From positions 1-50,538 of the forward strand of contig JBAVTG010000048.1 of NCBI GenBank assembly GCA_049696015.1: DNA of 50,538 bases. The letters run 5' to 3'. This DNA is from JANMEX01 sp049696015. Lineage in GTDB: Bacteria; Pseudomonadota; Alphaproteobacteria; Rhizobiales; Rhizobiaceae. Positions 16,847 through 24,386 of this stretch are shown here, piece by piece. Below the pieces are notes generated by a model. It did no database searches. It had not been told where the DNA came from and saw nothing but the letters and a program-made list of their open reading frames with translations. The position numbers and the translations under genes are program-made. Each line of letters opens with the position of its first letter. Within the stretch, counting starts at the first letter, position 1.

Positions 16847-16981
16847 AAAACCGCCAACCGTTGGAAGCGGCGGCGGTTTTAATTGGAAATACGAGGTCAC
16901 CTTCGAATGACCTCACGTTTTCATCATCGCGCAGGACTTGTCAACGAAAAACATCGTTTTTCGTGCGTGAGAAGTTTTGCC
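16847..16981 (+). ncRNA. Three-hairpin structured element, copy 2
   Basis: Hairpin 1 pairs AAAACCGCC (16847-16855) with GGCGGTTTT (16872-16880), with a 16-base loop as in copy 1. Hairpin 2 pairs GAGGTCA (16893-16899) with TGACCTC (16908-16914), with a sequence quite different from copy 1. Hairpin 3 pairs ACGAAAAAC (16944-16952) with GTTTTTCGT (16956-16964), where two G-U pairs of copy 1 have become A-U. It ends in GAAGTTTTGCC 27 bases before the ATG of the next gene, so it would form most of that gene's leader. Confidence 0.5.
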
Positions 16982-17008
16982 TGCCGTTGCCTCCAAAGTG
17001 AGGGCGAC

Positions 17009-17830
17009 ATGAACGTACTGAATTTGCAGAGCGCGGCGCTGCGCGACCGCTATCTGCTGAATATCAGGAACTTGAAATCAGGGCCGGCGATCGACAGCGC
17101 GCTGAGCCGCATCTATGGCGATCTGGGCGACGCAAAGCTGAGCGAGCCCGATTGCCTTGTTCTGGTCGATTGCCTGGCCAAACACCGGGAACGGATCAGC
17201 GGACGCTACACGGCCGCCAAGCGGGTTCCACAGCTAGCGGCAGTCTGGCGCGAGGATGGCATGAGCCGCTTCAAGGAGCGGGTGCGGCCAACCATGCCGG
17301 TTCACAAAAAGCCGGAATATATGGCGCGGCGCAGGACGCTTGCCTCGTCCGGCATGGTGCCCAAGGCGCTCGCCGCGTCTTTCACCACAGGCCAGCTCGC
17401 AGTGCTGACCGTGGTCGGCCAGGAAGTCGCCAAGTTCGGCCATTGCGCCCTGCCCCAGCAGAAACTTGCCGCGCTGGCCGGCGTGTGCTGGATGACGGTT
17501 CTGCGTGCTGTGCGTCTCGCTGAGGAGCTCAAGCTTCTCGACCGGCAGACCCGCGAGCGAAGGGGCCAGAACAATCTGCCCAACATCGTGCGGATACGCT
17601 CGAAGGAATGGCGCGACTGGATCGCCAAACGCTTCCAGAAGCGCTTCAACATGCGCGAATTCATCGGAAAATTGAAGTCACAATTGCCGGGAGCGGTTTT
17701 TCCGGCGTCATATCAACATAATTGTTACCCCACGCCATCCAAGAAGATATTAGAAGGAAATCGGCTAGACGCCGATTACTCTGTTTCCCTGTTTTTTGAT
17801 GGTAAAAGCGTCAGCGCCTCACCGGGATAG
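17009..17830 (+). CDS. Helix-turn-helix protein, possible replication initiator or regulator
   Basis: I chose the ATG at 17009, which has GAGGG close upstream; the product is 273 residues. The central-to-C-terminal region (about residues 145-200) looks like a winged helix-turn-helix: LPQQKLAALAGVCWMTVLRA, then VRLAEELKLLDRQTR. The rest is basic and unassigned. The long structured leader and the absence of any other replication gene make a replication initiator plausible; a transcription regulator is the alternative. The 3' end appears AT-richer than the body. Confidence 0.55.
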   Translation: MNVLNLQSAALRDRYLLNIRNLKSGPAIDSALSRIYGDLGDAKLSEPDCLVLVDCLAKHRERISGRYTAAKRVPQLAAVWREDGMSRFKERVRPTMPVHKKPEYMARRRTLASSGMVPKALAASFTTGQLAVLTVVGQEVAKFGHCALPQQKLAALAGVCWMTVLRAVRLAEELKLLDRQTRERRGQNNLPNIVRIRSKEWRDWIAKRFQKRFNMREFIGKLKSQLPGAVFPASYQHNCYPTPSKKILEGNRLDADYSVSLFFDGKSVSASPG

Positions 17831-17963
17831 GTGGGAGACTGACACCGGCAGCAGCAAAACGGCTTATGAACATGGCAAGCGGGACGAGCGGCAGCGGGCG
17901 CTTGCCAGCGGCATGGGCGCGGTCAAGCGTGGACGCGAATATTCACACGAAGTGTGCAAGTGA
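17799..17963 (+). CDS. Possible small ORF overlapping the HTH gene's 3' end
   Basis: A 54-codon frame starts at ATG 17799, inside the last codons of the HTH gene but in the +1 frame, and ends at 17963. The product is basic and hydrophilic (for example YEHGKRDERQRALASGMGAV), and its codon use looks like real coding sequence. No ribosome binding site is visible. It may be a short gene or the remnant of a longer one whose 5' part was replaced. Confidence 0.35.
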   Translation: MVKASAPHRDRWETDTGSSKTAYEHGKRDERQRALASGMGAVKRGREYSHEVCK

Positions 17964-17989
17964 GGGTGGCAAGCCCTGCGGCGATCAGG

Positions 17990-18002
17990 TATAATATGTA
18001 AT
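17990..18002 (+). promoter_or_regulatory. Possible -10 promoter region of the exported-protein operon
   Basis: A perfect TATAAT at 17990-17995 lies 27 bases before the start at 18022. It overlaps the third copy of AATATGTAAT (17993-18002). The -35 box 17 bases upstream (TGGCAA) is weak. Confidence 0.4.
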
Positions 18003-18021
18003 CTCAATGAGGACTGCCGCG

Positions 18022-18318
18022 ATGAGACTGGGCCAAGCGCTTTGCGCGCTGACATTTTCCTTGTTTGTGCTGCCGGACAATGCGCTTGCCGCCGGCACAG
18101 CGCTTGAACAGGATTGCGGGGCGGCCGGCGACGGTTGCGCCAGTGCGGAATATCAGGCTTACGAGATGGCCGCCGTGAAAGCCTTCACGGACTGGCCGGA
18201 GGTCGGCTACCGTACCTATGCCAGCCTGTGCGCCAAGGCCGATGCCAAGATCAAAAAGCTGTGCCTGTCCAACCCGGCAAAAGCGGCGAAACTCCTCAAA
18301 CTGCCGCCAGACGAATGA
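18022..18318 (+). CDS. Small exported hypothetical protein
   Basis: I prefer the ATG at 18022, which has GAGG upstream and gives a signal peptide (RLGQALCALTFSLFVLPDN, then ALAAG) cleaved around residue 23. An ATG at 18007 in frame is the alternative. The mature part of about 75 residues has four cysteines, suggesting disulphide bonds in the periplasm. No family is recognised. It is the first gene of a run of four overlapping genes (18022-19797). Confidence 0.6.
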   Translation: MRLGQALCALTFSLFVLPDNALAAGTALEQDCGAAGDGCASAEYQAYEMAAVKAFTDWPEVGYRTYASLCAKADAKIKKLCLSNPAKAAKLLKLPPDE

Positions 18319-18755
18319 GCATGAGACGTTGGCGCCCGATCCGTCAGCACCGTTTGATCAACGGGCAATGTGCCATGGCGCTGTTGCAGTCGGGCCCCGG
18401 CATTGAAGAGAACGTCACGATGCTGCGCTTTGACAGTGGAACCGGAATGTTCGTTGATCCCGTCAACAATTTGCGCTTTGAGACCAATGACAAGCGTATC
18501 CTTGGCAGGCAGCCCCTGCCCTCAGCCTATGATTGTCCGATGTTCGATGATTCACAGGCGCGCGTCCGGTTCACAAGATCGTTCAATCTTCTGATAGCCG
18601 GGGCGTCAATCCTCGGGCTTTTGGGCGGCGCGGCGCTGTACTGGAAAACCAAGGACTTTTCCGACATCCTCTTCGTCACTTCCGCGGGCGCGGCGCTCGC
18701 GCTCGGCGCCGGCGTGACCTATCATTTTGTCCGGTTCGGAGATCCATTCCAGTGA
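18315..18755 (+). CDS. Hypothetical membrane protein
   Basis: The start at 18315 overlaps the previous stop (ATGA); the product is 146 residues. The N-terminal two thirds are soluble, and two hydrophobic segments follow (NLLIAGASILGLLGGAALYW and FVTSAGAALALGAGVTYHFV). With a short loop between, they would form a hairpin in the inner membrane. No family is recognised. Its place between two exported proteins suggests an envelope role linked to transfer or surface exclusion, which is inference. Confidence 0.6.
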   Translation: MSMRRWRPIRQHRLINGQCAMALLQSGPGIEENVTMLRFDSGTGMFVDPVNNLRFETNDKRILGRQPLPSAYDCPMFDDSQARVRFTRSFNLLIAGASILGLLGGAALYWKTKDFSDILFVTSAGAALALGAGVTYHFVRFGDPFQ

Positions 18756-19315
18756 ACAAAGGCTCATTCGGCGCATCTGTTTGGTTCTTAACGCTTGCTG
18801 GCGCGCTCGTGAGCCCGGCAGCCGCGCAGCAGACCGACAAGATCCTCTCCGGCTACGGATATGCGGTGGACGGCAACACACTCGCCATTGGCGCTGACTC
18901 TATCAGGATCACCGGCGTGATGGCGCCGCTTCTCAATCAGCGCGGCGAAGACCAGATCGCCCGCTCCTATCCGGCCGGCCTCTATGCGCGCGACGTGCTG
19001 GCCTCTTTCGTCGCTGAAAGACCGATTGCCTGCCGCGTCGTTCCGCAGCACTCAAAGGAAAAAGACGGTCAGGGCCGCTATTTCGGCATTTGCGCTGCCG
19101 GCCAAACGCAGGACATTGGCGCGGCTTTGGTCCAGCGCGGCTGGGCAATAGTGGACCGGTCCGGCGACACAGCCGCCTATGGAAACTACGCCGAGCTGGA
19201 ATCGCTCGCGAAAGCGTCGCGTTTCGGCATTTGGCAAGGTCCGATCCAACTGCCTTGGCTTGCCGCGGATGCATCATCGCCCTCACCGTCCACAGAAGCG
19301 GAGCCCGCCCAATGA
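18752..19315 (+). CDS. Exported staphylococcal-nuclease-fold protein, catalytic residues degraded
   Basis: A GTG start overlaps the previous stop; the product is 187 residues with an N-terminal signal peptide ending near AAAQQ. The SNase fold is recognisable: VDGNTLAIG, then IRITGVMAPL, then GRYFGIC. The family's DGDT is DGNT here, and the catalytic glutamate of 'GIDAPE' is leucine (GVMAPL), while a downstream arginine is kept. It is therefore probably not a nuclease and may bind nucleic acid or another protein in the periplasm. A catalytically intact paralogue lies at 22464. Confidence 0.7.
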   Translation: MNKGSFGASVWFLTLAGALVSPAAAQQTDKILSGYGYAVDGNTLAIGADSIRITGVMAPLLNQRGEDQIARSYPAGLYARDVLASFVAERPIACRVVPQHSKEKDGQGRYFGICAAGQTQDIGAALVQRGWAIVDRSGDTAAYGNYAELESLAKASRFGIWQGPIQLPWLAADASSPSPSTEAEPAQ

Positions 19316-19797
19316 AATCACACATCGCCGCTTTGGGCTTGTTGCTTGCCAGCACGGCTGGCGCCATGGCCGAGTATGATGCCAGCGGCCGTTTGCGCTG
19401 GACATGGGATGGATCGTTCCTGCCGCCGGTTATCGCCGGCCCCGGCTTTGATTATCCGAGCCAGCGCCAGGCCAATCAATCCTTCGCCGCAGCGCGCGAC
19501 GGCGGCGGAATGACAATCGACTTCGCTGCACTCAGCGGTCTCCAAGTGGTGCCAGCTGGCGTGTTTCTTTATGCCTGCAAAAATGGCGGATATGACGCAT
19601 ATCGCCACATTGTTCAGGACGTCGGCGATGTCGTGCATTGCGTCACATTCTTCCTGGATGAAAATGGCGGGCGGCTTTACAAGCGCACGGTCAATTTCCA
19701 AAAGCAGGACCGGGAGAGCTGGACCATGCAGCTGCCAATGACAGCGCTGCCGGGCGGCGAGGATGATAGGGTCTCAGGTGACAAGCCGACATTTTGA
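19312..19797 (+). CDS. Exported hypothetical protein
   Basis: The ATG at 19312 overlaps the upstream stop; the product is 161 residues with a signal peptide (KSHIAALGLLLASTAGAMA) cleaved before EYDA. The mature protein is rich in aromatic and small residues and has two cysteines (YACKNGG and HCVTFF). It is probably a beta-rich periplasmic protein without a recognised family. It ends the four-gene overlapping run. Confidence 0.6.
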   Translation: MKSHIAALGLLLASTAGAMAEYDASGRLRWTWDGSFLPPVIAGPGFDYPSQRQANQSFAAARDGGGMTIDFAALSGLQVVPAGVFLYACKNGGYDAYRHIVQDVGDVVHCVTFFLDENGGRLYKRTVNFQKQDRESWTMQLPMTALPGGEDDRVSGDKPTF

Positions 19798-19820
19798 AGC
19801 AAACATGATACGAGGCGAGC

Positions 19821-20159
19821 ATGGACACCAAGATTGACAAGCGGAAGGGCAGCGAATTTGGCCTTGGCGCAGACTTCGCCGACGTGCCGGCGTTTCAGAT
19901 TGTGCAGGACGCAGGCTCGAAAGTGCGGGCGATCAGCGGCGCCATTGTGACGATCGAGCATGGGCCGCTGGCGGCGTCTGCCGCTCAGCATCCGTCCTGG
20001 AACGAAATCGTCGCCACGAGCATCGACTTCCAACAGCGTTTTGACGCGCTCGGCCAGGATGCAGCGCTTGCGGCGCAGCTGATCGACGAAACAAGGGCGT
20101 TCTGGACGGGAAAGCTCACGCCGCTGCAGGAGTTCTTGGCGAAGGCCCGCGCCGCTTGA
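19821..20159 (+). CDS. Small protein upstream of zeta toxin, candidate antitoxin
   Basis: The 112-residue protein has a predominantly helical C-terminal half (SWNEIVATSIDFQQRFDALG and following). It does not look like a classical epsilon antitoxin. Its stop overlaps the start of the zeta-toxin gene by 4 bases, the arrangement expected for an antitoxin-toxin pair. Inhibition of the zeta ATP site by a helix of this protein is a reasonable hypothesis, not shown by the sequence. Confidence 0.6.
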   Translation: MDTKIDKRKGSEFGLGADFADVPAFQIVQDAGSKVRAISGAIVTIEHGPLAASAAQHPSWNEIVATSIDFQQRFDALGQDAALAAQLIDETRAFWTGKLTPLQEFLAKARAA

Positions 20160-21340
20160 GCGCCAGTTCGCGCGGCAGCTTGGAACTTGATCTTCGCTTC
20201 AGCCAAAAGCTTTACGAACGCAGCATTGTTCCGCGGTTTGGTGCCAATGGGCCGCCGTCTGAAAATCCGAAACTCGTCATTGTCGGCGGACAGCAAGGGT
20301 CGGGCAAGACAACCACGCTCAGCGCGATCAGTGACGGCCAGCTGCGCCGTGAGACCACGCAGCGCGTCACGGTCGACAACCTCATGCCGCTTGTGCCGGG
20401 TTATTCGCAGGCGGCCGCCAAGGACAGCATTGCGGCGCAAATCGCGGTTGGCGCGACGCCGGGCACCTGGGGCTGGCAGTTGATGGAGCGGGCGTTTGAA
20501 CACAGGTTCAACGCGGTGATCGAGCTCGCGTCGTCGTCCGCGGTCAACATGATCGCCCTGTCGGCCAAGGAGCATGGCTACCGCGTCGAGCTCGTCGCCA
20601 TGGCTGTTCAAAGGGACGTCAGCTGGACTTCTGTTGTCAGCCGCTATGAGCGCGACCTGTCCACCGACAATGCCGATGCGCGTTTCATCGCCCGAAACGA
20701 TCATGATTCCACCTATCACAAATGGCCGTCCGGGCTGTTTGCGGTGGAAGCGGCGCGGATTGTTGACAGCATCGCGCTCTATGGGCGGGATGGGGCGTTG
20801 TTTTATGACAACAGGCTCGTTCAGGGCCACGACGGGAGCTCGAATTATGAACGCGCGCCAGGCGCCATGGAAACCATGATCGTTCAGCGGCACCGGCCCT
20901 TGGATGCAGAGCAGCGGAGCGCCCTGCCCGCCGCCTGGGACACGATCACCAAGAGCCCTGCTCTGGCGCGGATGCTGCCGCTGTTGATGCTGGATTTTGC
21001 CGCTGACCGCAGCGCGGTCACAGAACACGCGGAAAGCGACACCGCAAAGGTCAATCTGTTTGACGCGCGGCAGACCATTTCCAAAGAAGCAGCGTCAGCC
21101 TGGTCGCAGCGTTTCGCTGACGATATCGGCCAAGCCTATGCGGCGGACAAGGAATTGCGCGGCAATGCCGATTTCAAGAAACGGCTAAGAACGCTTGCTA
21201 GCGTGGCGGAGACCTTGACGGCATCGGCCCAGCAGCGCGCCGCTTCAAGTGAGCCACCAGAGCCTTCCCGTGCCAATAATGGCGAAACCAACGGTTCGTA
21301 CAGGCCGCCCGACTCGCCCAAGAGAGGCAGATCCCGATAG
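20156..21340 (+). CDS. Zeta-toxin family kinase
   Basis: The start is probably the TTG at 20156, overlapping the upstream gene's stop; the product is 394 residues. It has the zeta P-loop GGQQGSGKTTT near residue 43 and, 30 residues later, VDNLMPLVPGY, which matches the substrate-binding segment of zeta toxins. Zeta kinases phosphorylate UDP-N-acetylglucosamine and poison cell-wall synthesis, and serve as plasmid addiction modules. The last 40 residues are disordered and polar. At 394 residues it is longer than the streptococcal zeta and resembles plasmid and conjugative-element versions. Confidence 0.85.
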   Translation: MSASSRGSLELDLRFSQKLYERSIVPRFGANGPPSENPKLVIVGGQQGSGKTTTLSAISDGQLRRETTQRVTVDNLMPLVPGYSQAAAKDSIAAQIAVGATPGTWGWQLMERAFEHRFNAVIELASSSAVNMIALSAKEHGYRVELVAMAVQRDVSWTSVVSRYERDLSTDNADARFIARNDHDSTYHKWPSGLFAVEAARIVDSIALYGRDGALFYDNRLVQGHDGSSNYERAPGAMETMIVQRHRPLDAEQRSALPAAWDTITKSPALARMLPLLMLDFAADRSAVTEHAESDTAKVNLFDARQTISKEAASAWSQRFADDIGQAYAADKELRGNADFKKRLRTLASVAETLTASAQQRAASSEPPEPSRANNGETNGSYRPPDSPKRGRSR

Positions 21341-21812
21341 CAGCCCGGGCGCTTCAAATGTCAGCGACACATAAGCTTCACCGCATGTTTGAGCTTCCAT
21401 GACGGAATCGGCATAAGCTGCTCAGTGCGCGCGACACGAAGGGCGGACGAGCTTGATGGTTCGGAATGGCGGGGTGGTGATTGGCGCGTTGATCGAAAGC
21501 GTGCGCAAGCAGCGTTCAACAGAGCATGCGTTCTTCGCGTCAGGATCGAGTCAGGCCATGAGGGGCGGCCCGCAGAACGCAGTTCAATTCCCGTCTTTGA
21601 AGTGACTCCTAAACCCGCTTGAACCCAATCCAACATCGGTCCCCAAGTTTTTTCCCCGCCTTGACAGGCTCCTCGCGGCGCTGCGCTTTCAAAAAACTAG
21701 GGTCATCGATGCGCTTCACTGTGTTGCGCCCCTGCGGGTGCATTGCGTCCCGGGCAGCGGGTTTATGTTGGCGTCACGACGGGAATTAACCCGCGTATCA
21801 CGGAGAAACATC
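21341..21812. other. Non-coding region before DUF736 gene
   Basis: No gene is supported in these 472 bases. A TTGACA at 21661-21666 is a possible -35 box, but the following -10 is unclear. The DUF736 gene downstream has a good ribosome binding site, so its promoter is presumably in the last 150 bases. Confidence 0.4.
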
Positions 21813-22130
21813 ATGGCTACCATCGGTCTCGTCACCAAGAAGAACAACGGCTCTTTCGAAGGCCATCTGCGCACGCTCTCGATCAACGCGCCGATCACCA
21901 TCCAGCCGGTCACGCCGATCAACAACACGTCGCCCGCCTACCGCATCGTCTCCAATGGCGCAGAAGTCGGCGCCGGCTGGATCAAGAAAGCCAAGGCAAG
22001 CGGCGATCCTTACGTGTCGCTGACGTTTGAAGCGCCCGAGCTGCCCTCGAAAATCTACGCCAATCTCGGCCAGGCGGCAGGTCAGGATGACGAAGATGTC
22101 TTCGCCATCATCTGGAACAGAAAGGCTTGA
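21813..22130 (+). CDS. DUF736 family protein
   Basis: The 105-residue protein begins MATIGLVTKKNNGSFEG and contains GAGWIKKAKASGDPYVSLTF, both typical of DUF736, a family found widely on alphaproteobacterial plasmids and conjugative elements. The molecular role is unknown; a single-strand-binding-like beta fold has been suggested for such small plasmid proteins. It starts 3 bases after a CGGAGAAACAT-type ribosome site and stands alone, followed by a strong stem-loop at 22148. Confidence 0.85.
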   Translation: MATIGLVTKKNNGSFEGHLRTLSINAPITIQPVTPINNTSPAYRIVSNGAEVGAGWIKKAKASGDPYVSLTFEAPELPSKIYANLGQAAGQDDEDVFAIIWNRKA

Positions 22131-22147
22131 AGACAAGCTGCAAGATC

Positions 22148-22167
22148 GGCCCCGCTCCGGCGGGGCC
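22148..22167 (+). terminator. GC-rich stem-loop after DUF736
   Basis: GGCCCCG (22148-22154) pairs perfectly with CGGGGCC (22161-22167) around a six-base loop. There is no U-tract, so it may be a terminator needing Rho or an mRNA 3'-stabilising hairpin. Confidence 0.5.
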
Positions 22168-22275
22168 ATTGCCTGCAAAATAGCCGCCACAAGTCCGGCA
22201 CAATGAACCGCACGAAGGTCATTGCAACTTCTGCGGCGCACTTTATGGTCTGGGCAACGGCTTGCGGAGGGGCGG

Positions 22276-22467
22276 ATGAAGTTGAACAAATTGATGATTG
22301 CCGCCTTGTCTATGGGGCTCACACTGGCTTTCACCTCGTTCGAGGCCGGGGCCAAGAACACACCATGCTCGAAGAAAAAAGGCGGCATTGTCGGCTGCAC
22401 CGCCGATGGCAAATATCTTTGCCGCAACGGCACGGTCAGCCAGTCCAAGCGCCGCTGTTCCCGATGA
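22276..22467 (+). CDS. Small exported cysteine-containing protein
   Basis: The 63-residue protein has a good ribosome site (GGAGGGG) and a signal peptide (KLNKLMIAALSMGLTLAFT). The mature part of about 35 residues carries four cysteines in a pattern (PCSKKKGGIVGC, then YLCRNG and RRCSR) resembling small disulphide-knotted proteins. It overlaps the thermonuclease start by 4 bases, so the two may act together in the periplasm. Confidence 0.65.
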   Translation: MKLNKLMIAALSMGLTLAFTSFEAGAKNTPCSKKKGGIVGCTADGKYLCRNGTVSQSKRRCSR

Positions 22468-23123
22468 GGTTGGCGCGGTTTTCAATGACGGCGATGCTCG
22501 CTCTATGGTGCGGCGGCGCACAGGCCGCGAACGTCCATGTCGTGGACGGCGACACGCTGGATGTAGATGGCATCCGCTACCGGCTTCACGGCATCGATGC
22601 GCCCGAGGCCGGACAGTCCTGCAATTCCAAGACCGGAAACAAATGGAAATGCGGAAAAGCCGCCATCGCCGAACTTGAGCGGCTGGTTTTAAAGGCGCAG
22701 TCGGTCGAATGCGACAACCGAGGGATCGACGAATTCAGCCGCATCCTGGCCGTCTGCCTTGCCGATGGCGTCAACACCAATGAAGCGATGATTAAGGCCG
22801 GTCTTGCATGGTCGTACCGAAAGTTCTCGCACGACTTTGATGTGACGGAAGAAGAAATTCACAAAACCAAGGCCGGAATCTGGCAGGCGCCGACGCAGGC
22901 GCCATGGGATTTCCGGCGCGAGCGCTGGGAAGTGGCGCTGCAAGTCGCGCCCGCCGGCTGCCCGATCAAGGGCAATATCTCCAAAAACGGACAGATCTAC
23001 CATACGCCATGGTCGCCCTGGTATGACCGGACATCCGTGAACGAAGCCAAGGGCGAACGCTGGTTCTGCGACGAAGCGCAAGCGCTGAAAGCCGGATGGC
23101 GCGCGCCTTATTGGGGCCGGTAG
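22464..23123 (+). CDS. Exported thermonuclease (SNase family), catalytic residues intact
   Basis: I chose the ATG at 22464, which overlaps the upstream stop and gives a signal peptide (RLARFSMTAMLALWCGGAQA); the product is 219 residues. It has the complete SNase set: VDGDTLDV, YRLHGIDAPE with catalytic Arg and Glu, and FSRILAVC with the second arginine. Such enzymes cleave DNA and RNA with calcium. The C-terminal 60 residues (from about 155) form an additional domain with cysteines. Periplasmic nucleases on conjugative elements may degrade incoming DNA or modify the envelope during mating; that is inference. Confidence 0.85.
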   Translation: MRLARFSMTAMLALWCGGAQAANVHVVDGDTLDVDGIRYRLHGIDAPEAGQSCNSKTGNKWKCGKAAIAELERLVLKAQSVECDNRGIDEFSRILAVCLADGVNTNEAMIKAGLAWSYRKFSHDFDVTEEEIHKTKAGIWQAPTQAPWDFRRERWEVALQVAPAGCPIKGNISKNGQIYHTPWSPWYDRTSVNEAKGERWFCDEAQALKAGWRAPYWGR

Positions 23124-23231
23124 CCGCCATCAAAGAAGCGCTTTCCAAACGGCGGCTTCGCGCCCCATTCTCGTCATTAAGGATCCCGGTCACAGTTCCC
23201 GAAACTTGCCGGTTACCCGCAGCGGCGGACG

Positions 23232-24386
23232 TCACGTCGGTGCCGCGCGCTCGTAGAGCGAGAATCCCTCGGGCAGGGTTCCAGTCCCCCAATCCATTGC
23301 GATGGCCACACTGTGGCGAGCGCGCGTCAAAGCGACGTAGAACTTCGCTCGGCTCTGTGGCTTCAAGTCCGTCGCGGGATTGGCGAGCCAAAGTCGCATC
23401 GGCTCCGTGGGCAGGATGACCACATGGTCAAAGCCTCGGCCCTTCGACTCCCCAAAGTTCATGGCGGGTGATCGGCGATCTACGCCGGGGCTGGTGATCT
23501 TGTCGCGCAGCTGCATCGGCCGAACCGTCGCCAAGTAGTGGGTGTAGTCGGTCATTTGGAGGATAAAGTCGCCAGACCCCGCCGCCGATTCTGCGTGACA
23601 TTGGACACACTCACAGGCCTTGCTTGCGGGGAGTGCCGGAAACAGTCGCGACGACACCGCGCAAATAACTGCGCTGTTGCGGTGCGACCGGTTTAAGGTC
23701 GTCTCGTCGATGTCGACCGGCACCTTCTTGGAAAGCTCATTTCGCAGGAAGTCAGCGATGCCACCATCGGCGTACTTCTTGTAGCGCCGCTCATGGTGCG
23801 TAAGGTAGGTTACCTGCCGCGGATCGCCTACCATGAGCAGGCGAACGGAGCTGCGGGCGAGTTCCGCCAGGATGTCTAGATCGTAGCCCGCCAGGTCTTG
23901 TACCTCGTCGACGAAGACGTGCCGGAAGACGCGGCTGATTCGATCGATCACCGCGCCGCCGCTCTTTTCGTTGCAGCGAATCGCAAGCTTCGGGAGTTTG
24001 TCGGAATAAACCCGCCGGATCGGATCGAAATAGTGCTTGTCGATGACATCCTCGGGCCAGAAGACAGGCTTGCCCTGGCGGGTCCGGAACTTCAGGCCCG
24101 ACTGGGCCACGACCAGCACCATCCCCGAGATCGGGAAATCGAATAGCCCGCCCTGAAACGGCTTAACGCCATGGGTGATCAGGAAGCTGAACCATGTCAT
24201 GATCACCACGTTCGCTGGCACGTGACCGACCGACTCGAAGAACTTCTGGCGGATCTCGGCTTCGTTCGACTCGGTGTAGGTCGTGATCAAGACCCGCTCG
24301 CCTTTGATCTTCACCGCCTCGTTAACGAGGTAGGTGGTCTTGCCCGAGCCGGCGGCGGCGATGACGATCTTGTTCTCACCGATCAC
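23232..24386 (-). CDS. gajB: Gabija-like UvrD/Rep helicase, GajB (short form)
   Basis: The 384-residue superfamily 1 helicase has AAAGSGKTTYL near residue 12, HVFVDEVQDL (motif II), LLMVGDPRQ (motif III), LNRSHRNS (motif IV), FGESKGRGFDHVVIL (motif V) and YVALTRAR (motif VI). It starts within the last codons of the gajA-like gene (4-base overlap). In Gabija, GajB forms a complex with the GajA nuclease and senses DNA ends. At 384 residues it is about 100 shorter than the best-known GajB proteins, yet all motifs are present. Confidence 0.8.
   Translation of the reverse strand: MIGENKIVIAAAGSGKTTYLVNEAVKIKGERVLITTYTESNEAEIRQKFFESVGHVPANVVIMTWFSFLITHGVKPFQGGLFDFPISGMVLVVAQSGLKFRTRQGKPVFWPEDVIDKHYFDPIRRVYSDKLPKLAIRCNEKSGGAVIDRISRVFRHVFVDEVQDLAGYDLDILAELARSSVRLLMVGDPRQVTYLTHHERRYKKYADGGIADFLRNELSKKVPVDIDETTLNRSHRNSAVICAVSSRLFPALPASKACECVQCHAESAAGSGDFILQMTDYTHYLATVRPMQLRDKITSPGVDRRSPAMNFGESKGRGFDHVVILPTEPMRLWLANPATDLKPQSRAKFYVALTRARHSVAIAMDWGTGTLPEGFSLYERAAPT

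Larger units (their letters stand above)
16090..17008. other. Long non-coding region with structured repeats upstream of HTH gene
   Basis: I see no convincing gene in these 919 bases; a 143-residue minus-strand frame inside it looks like a chance frame. The region holds the 10-mer AATATGTAAT twice (16150-16159, 16355-16364) and an 18-bp near-palindrome ATCAGA-tacgtg-TCTGAT at 16521-16538. It also holds a duplicated three-hairpin element (16582-16712 and 16847-16981) and a perfect 8-bp stem between the copies (16732-16739 with 16751-16758). It is a good candidate for a replication or copy-control region serving the gene at 17009. Confidence 0.55.

Noticed and set aside
19985..21028. 347-residue minus-strand frame
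   Set aside because: Antisense to the zeta toxin gene, with no recognisable domain.
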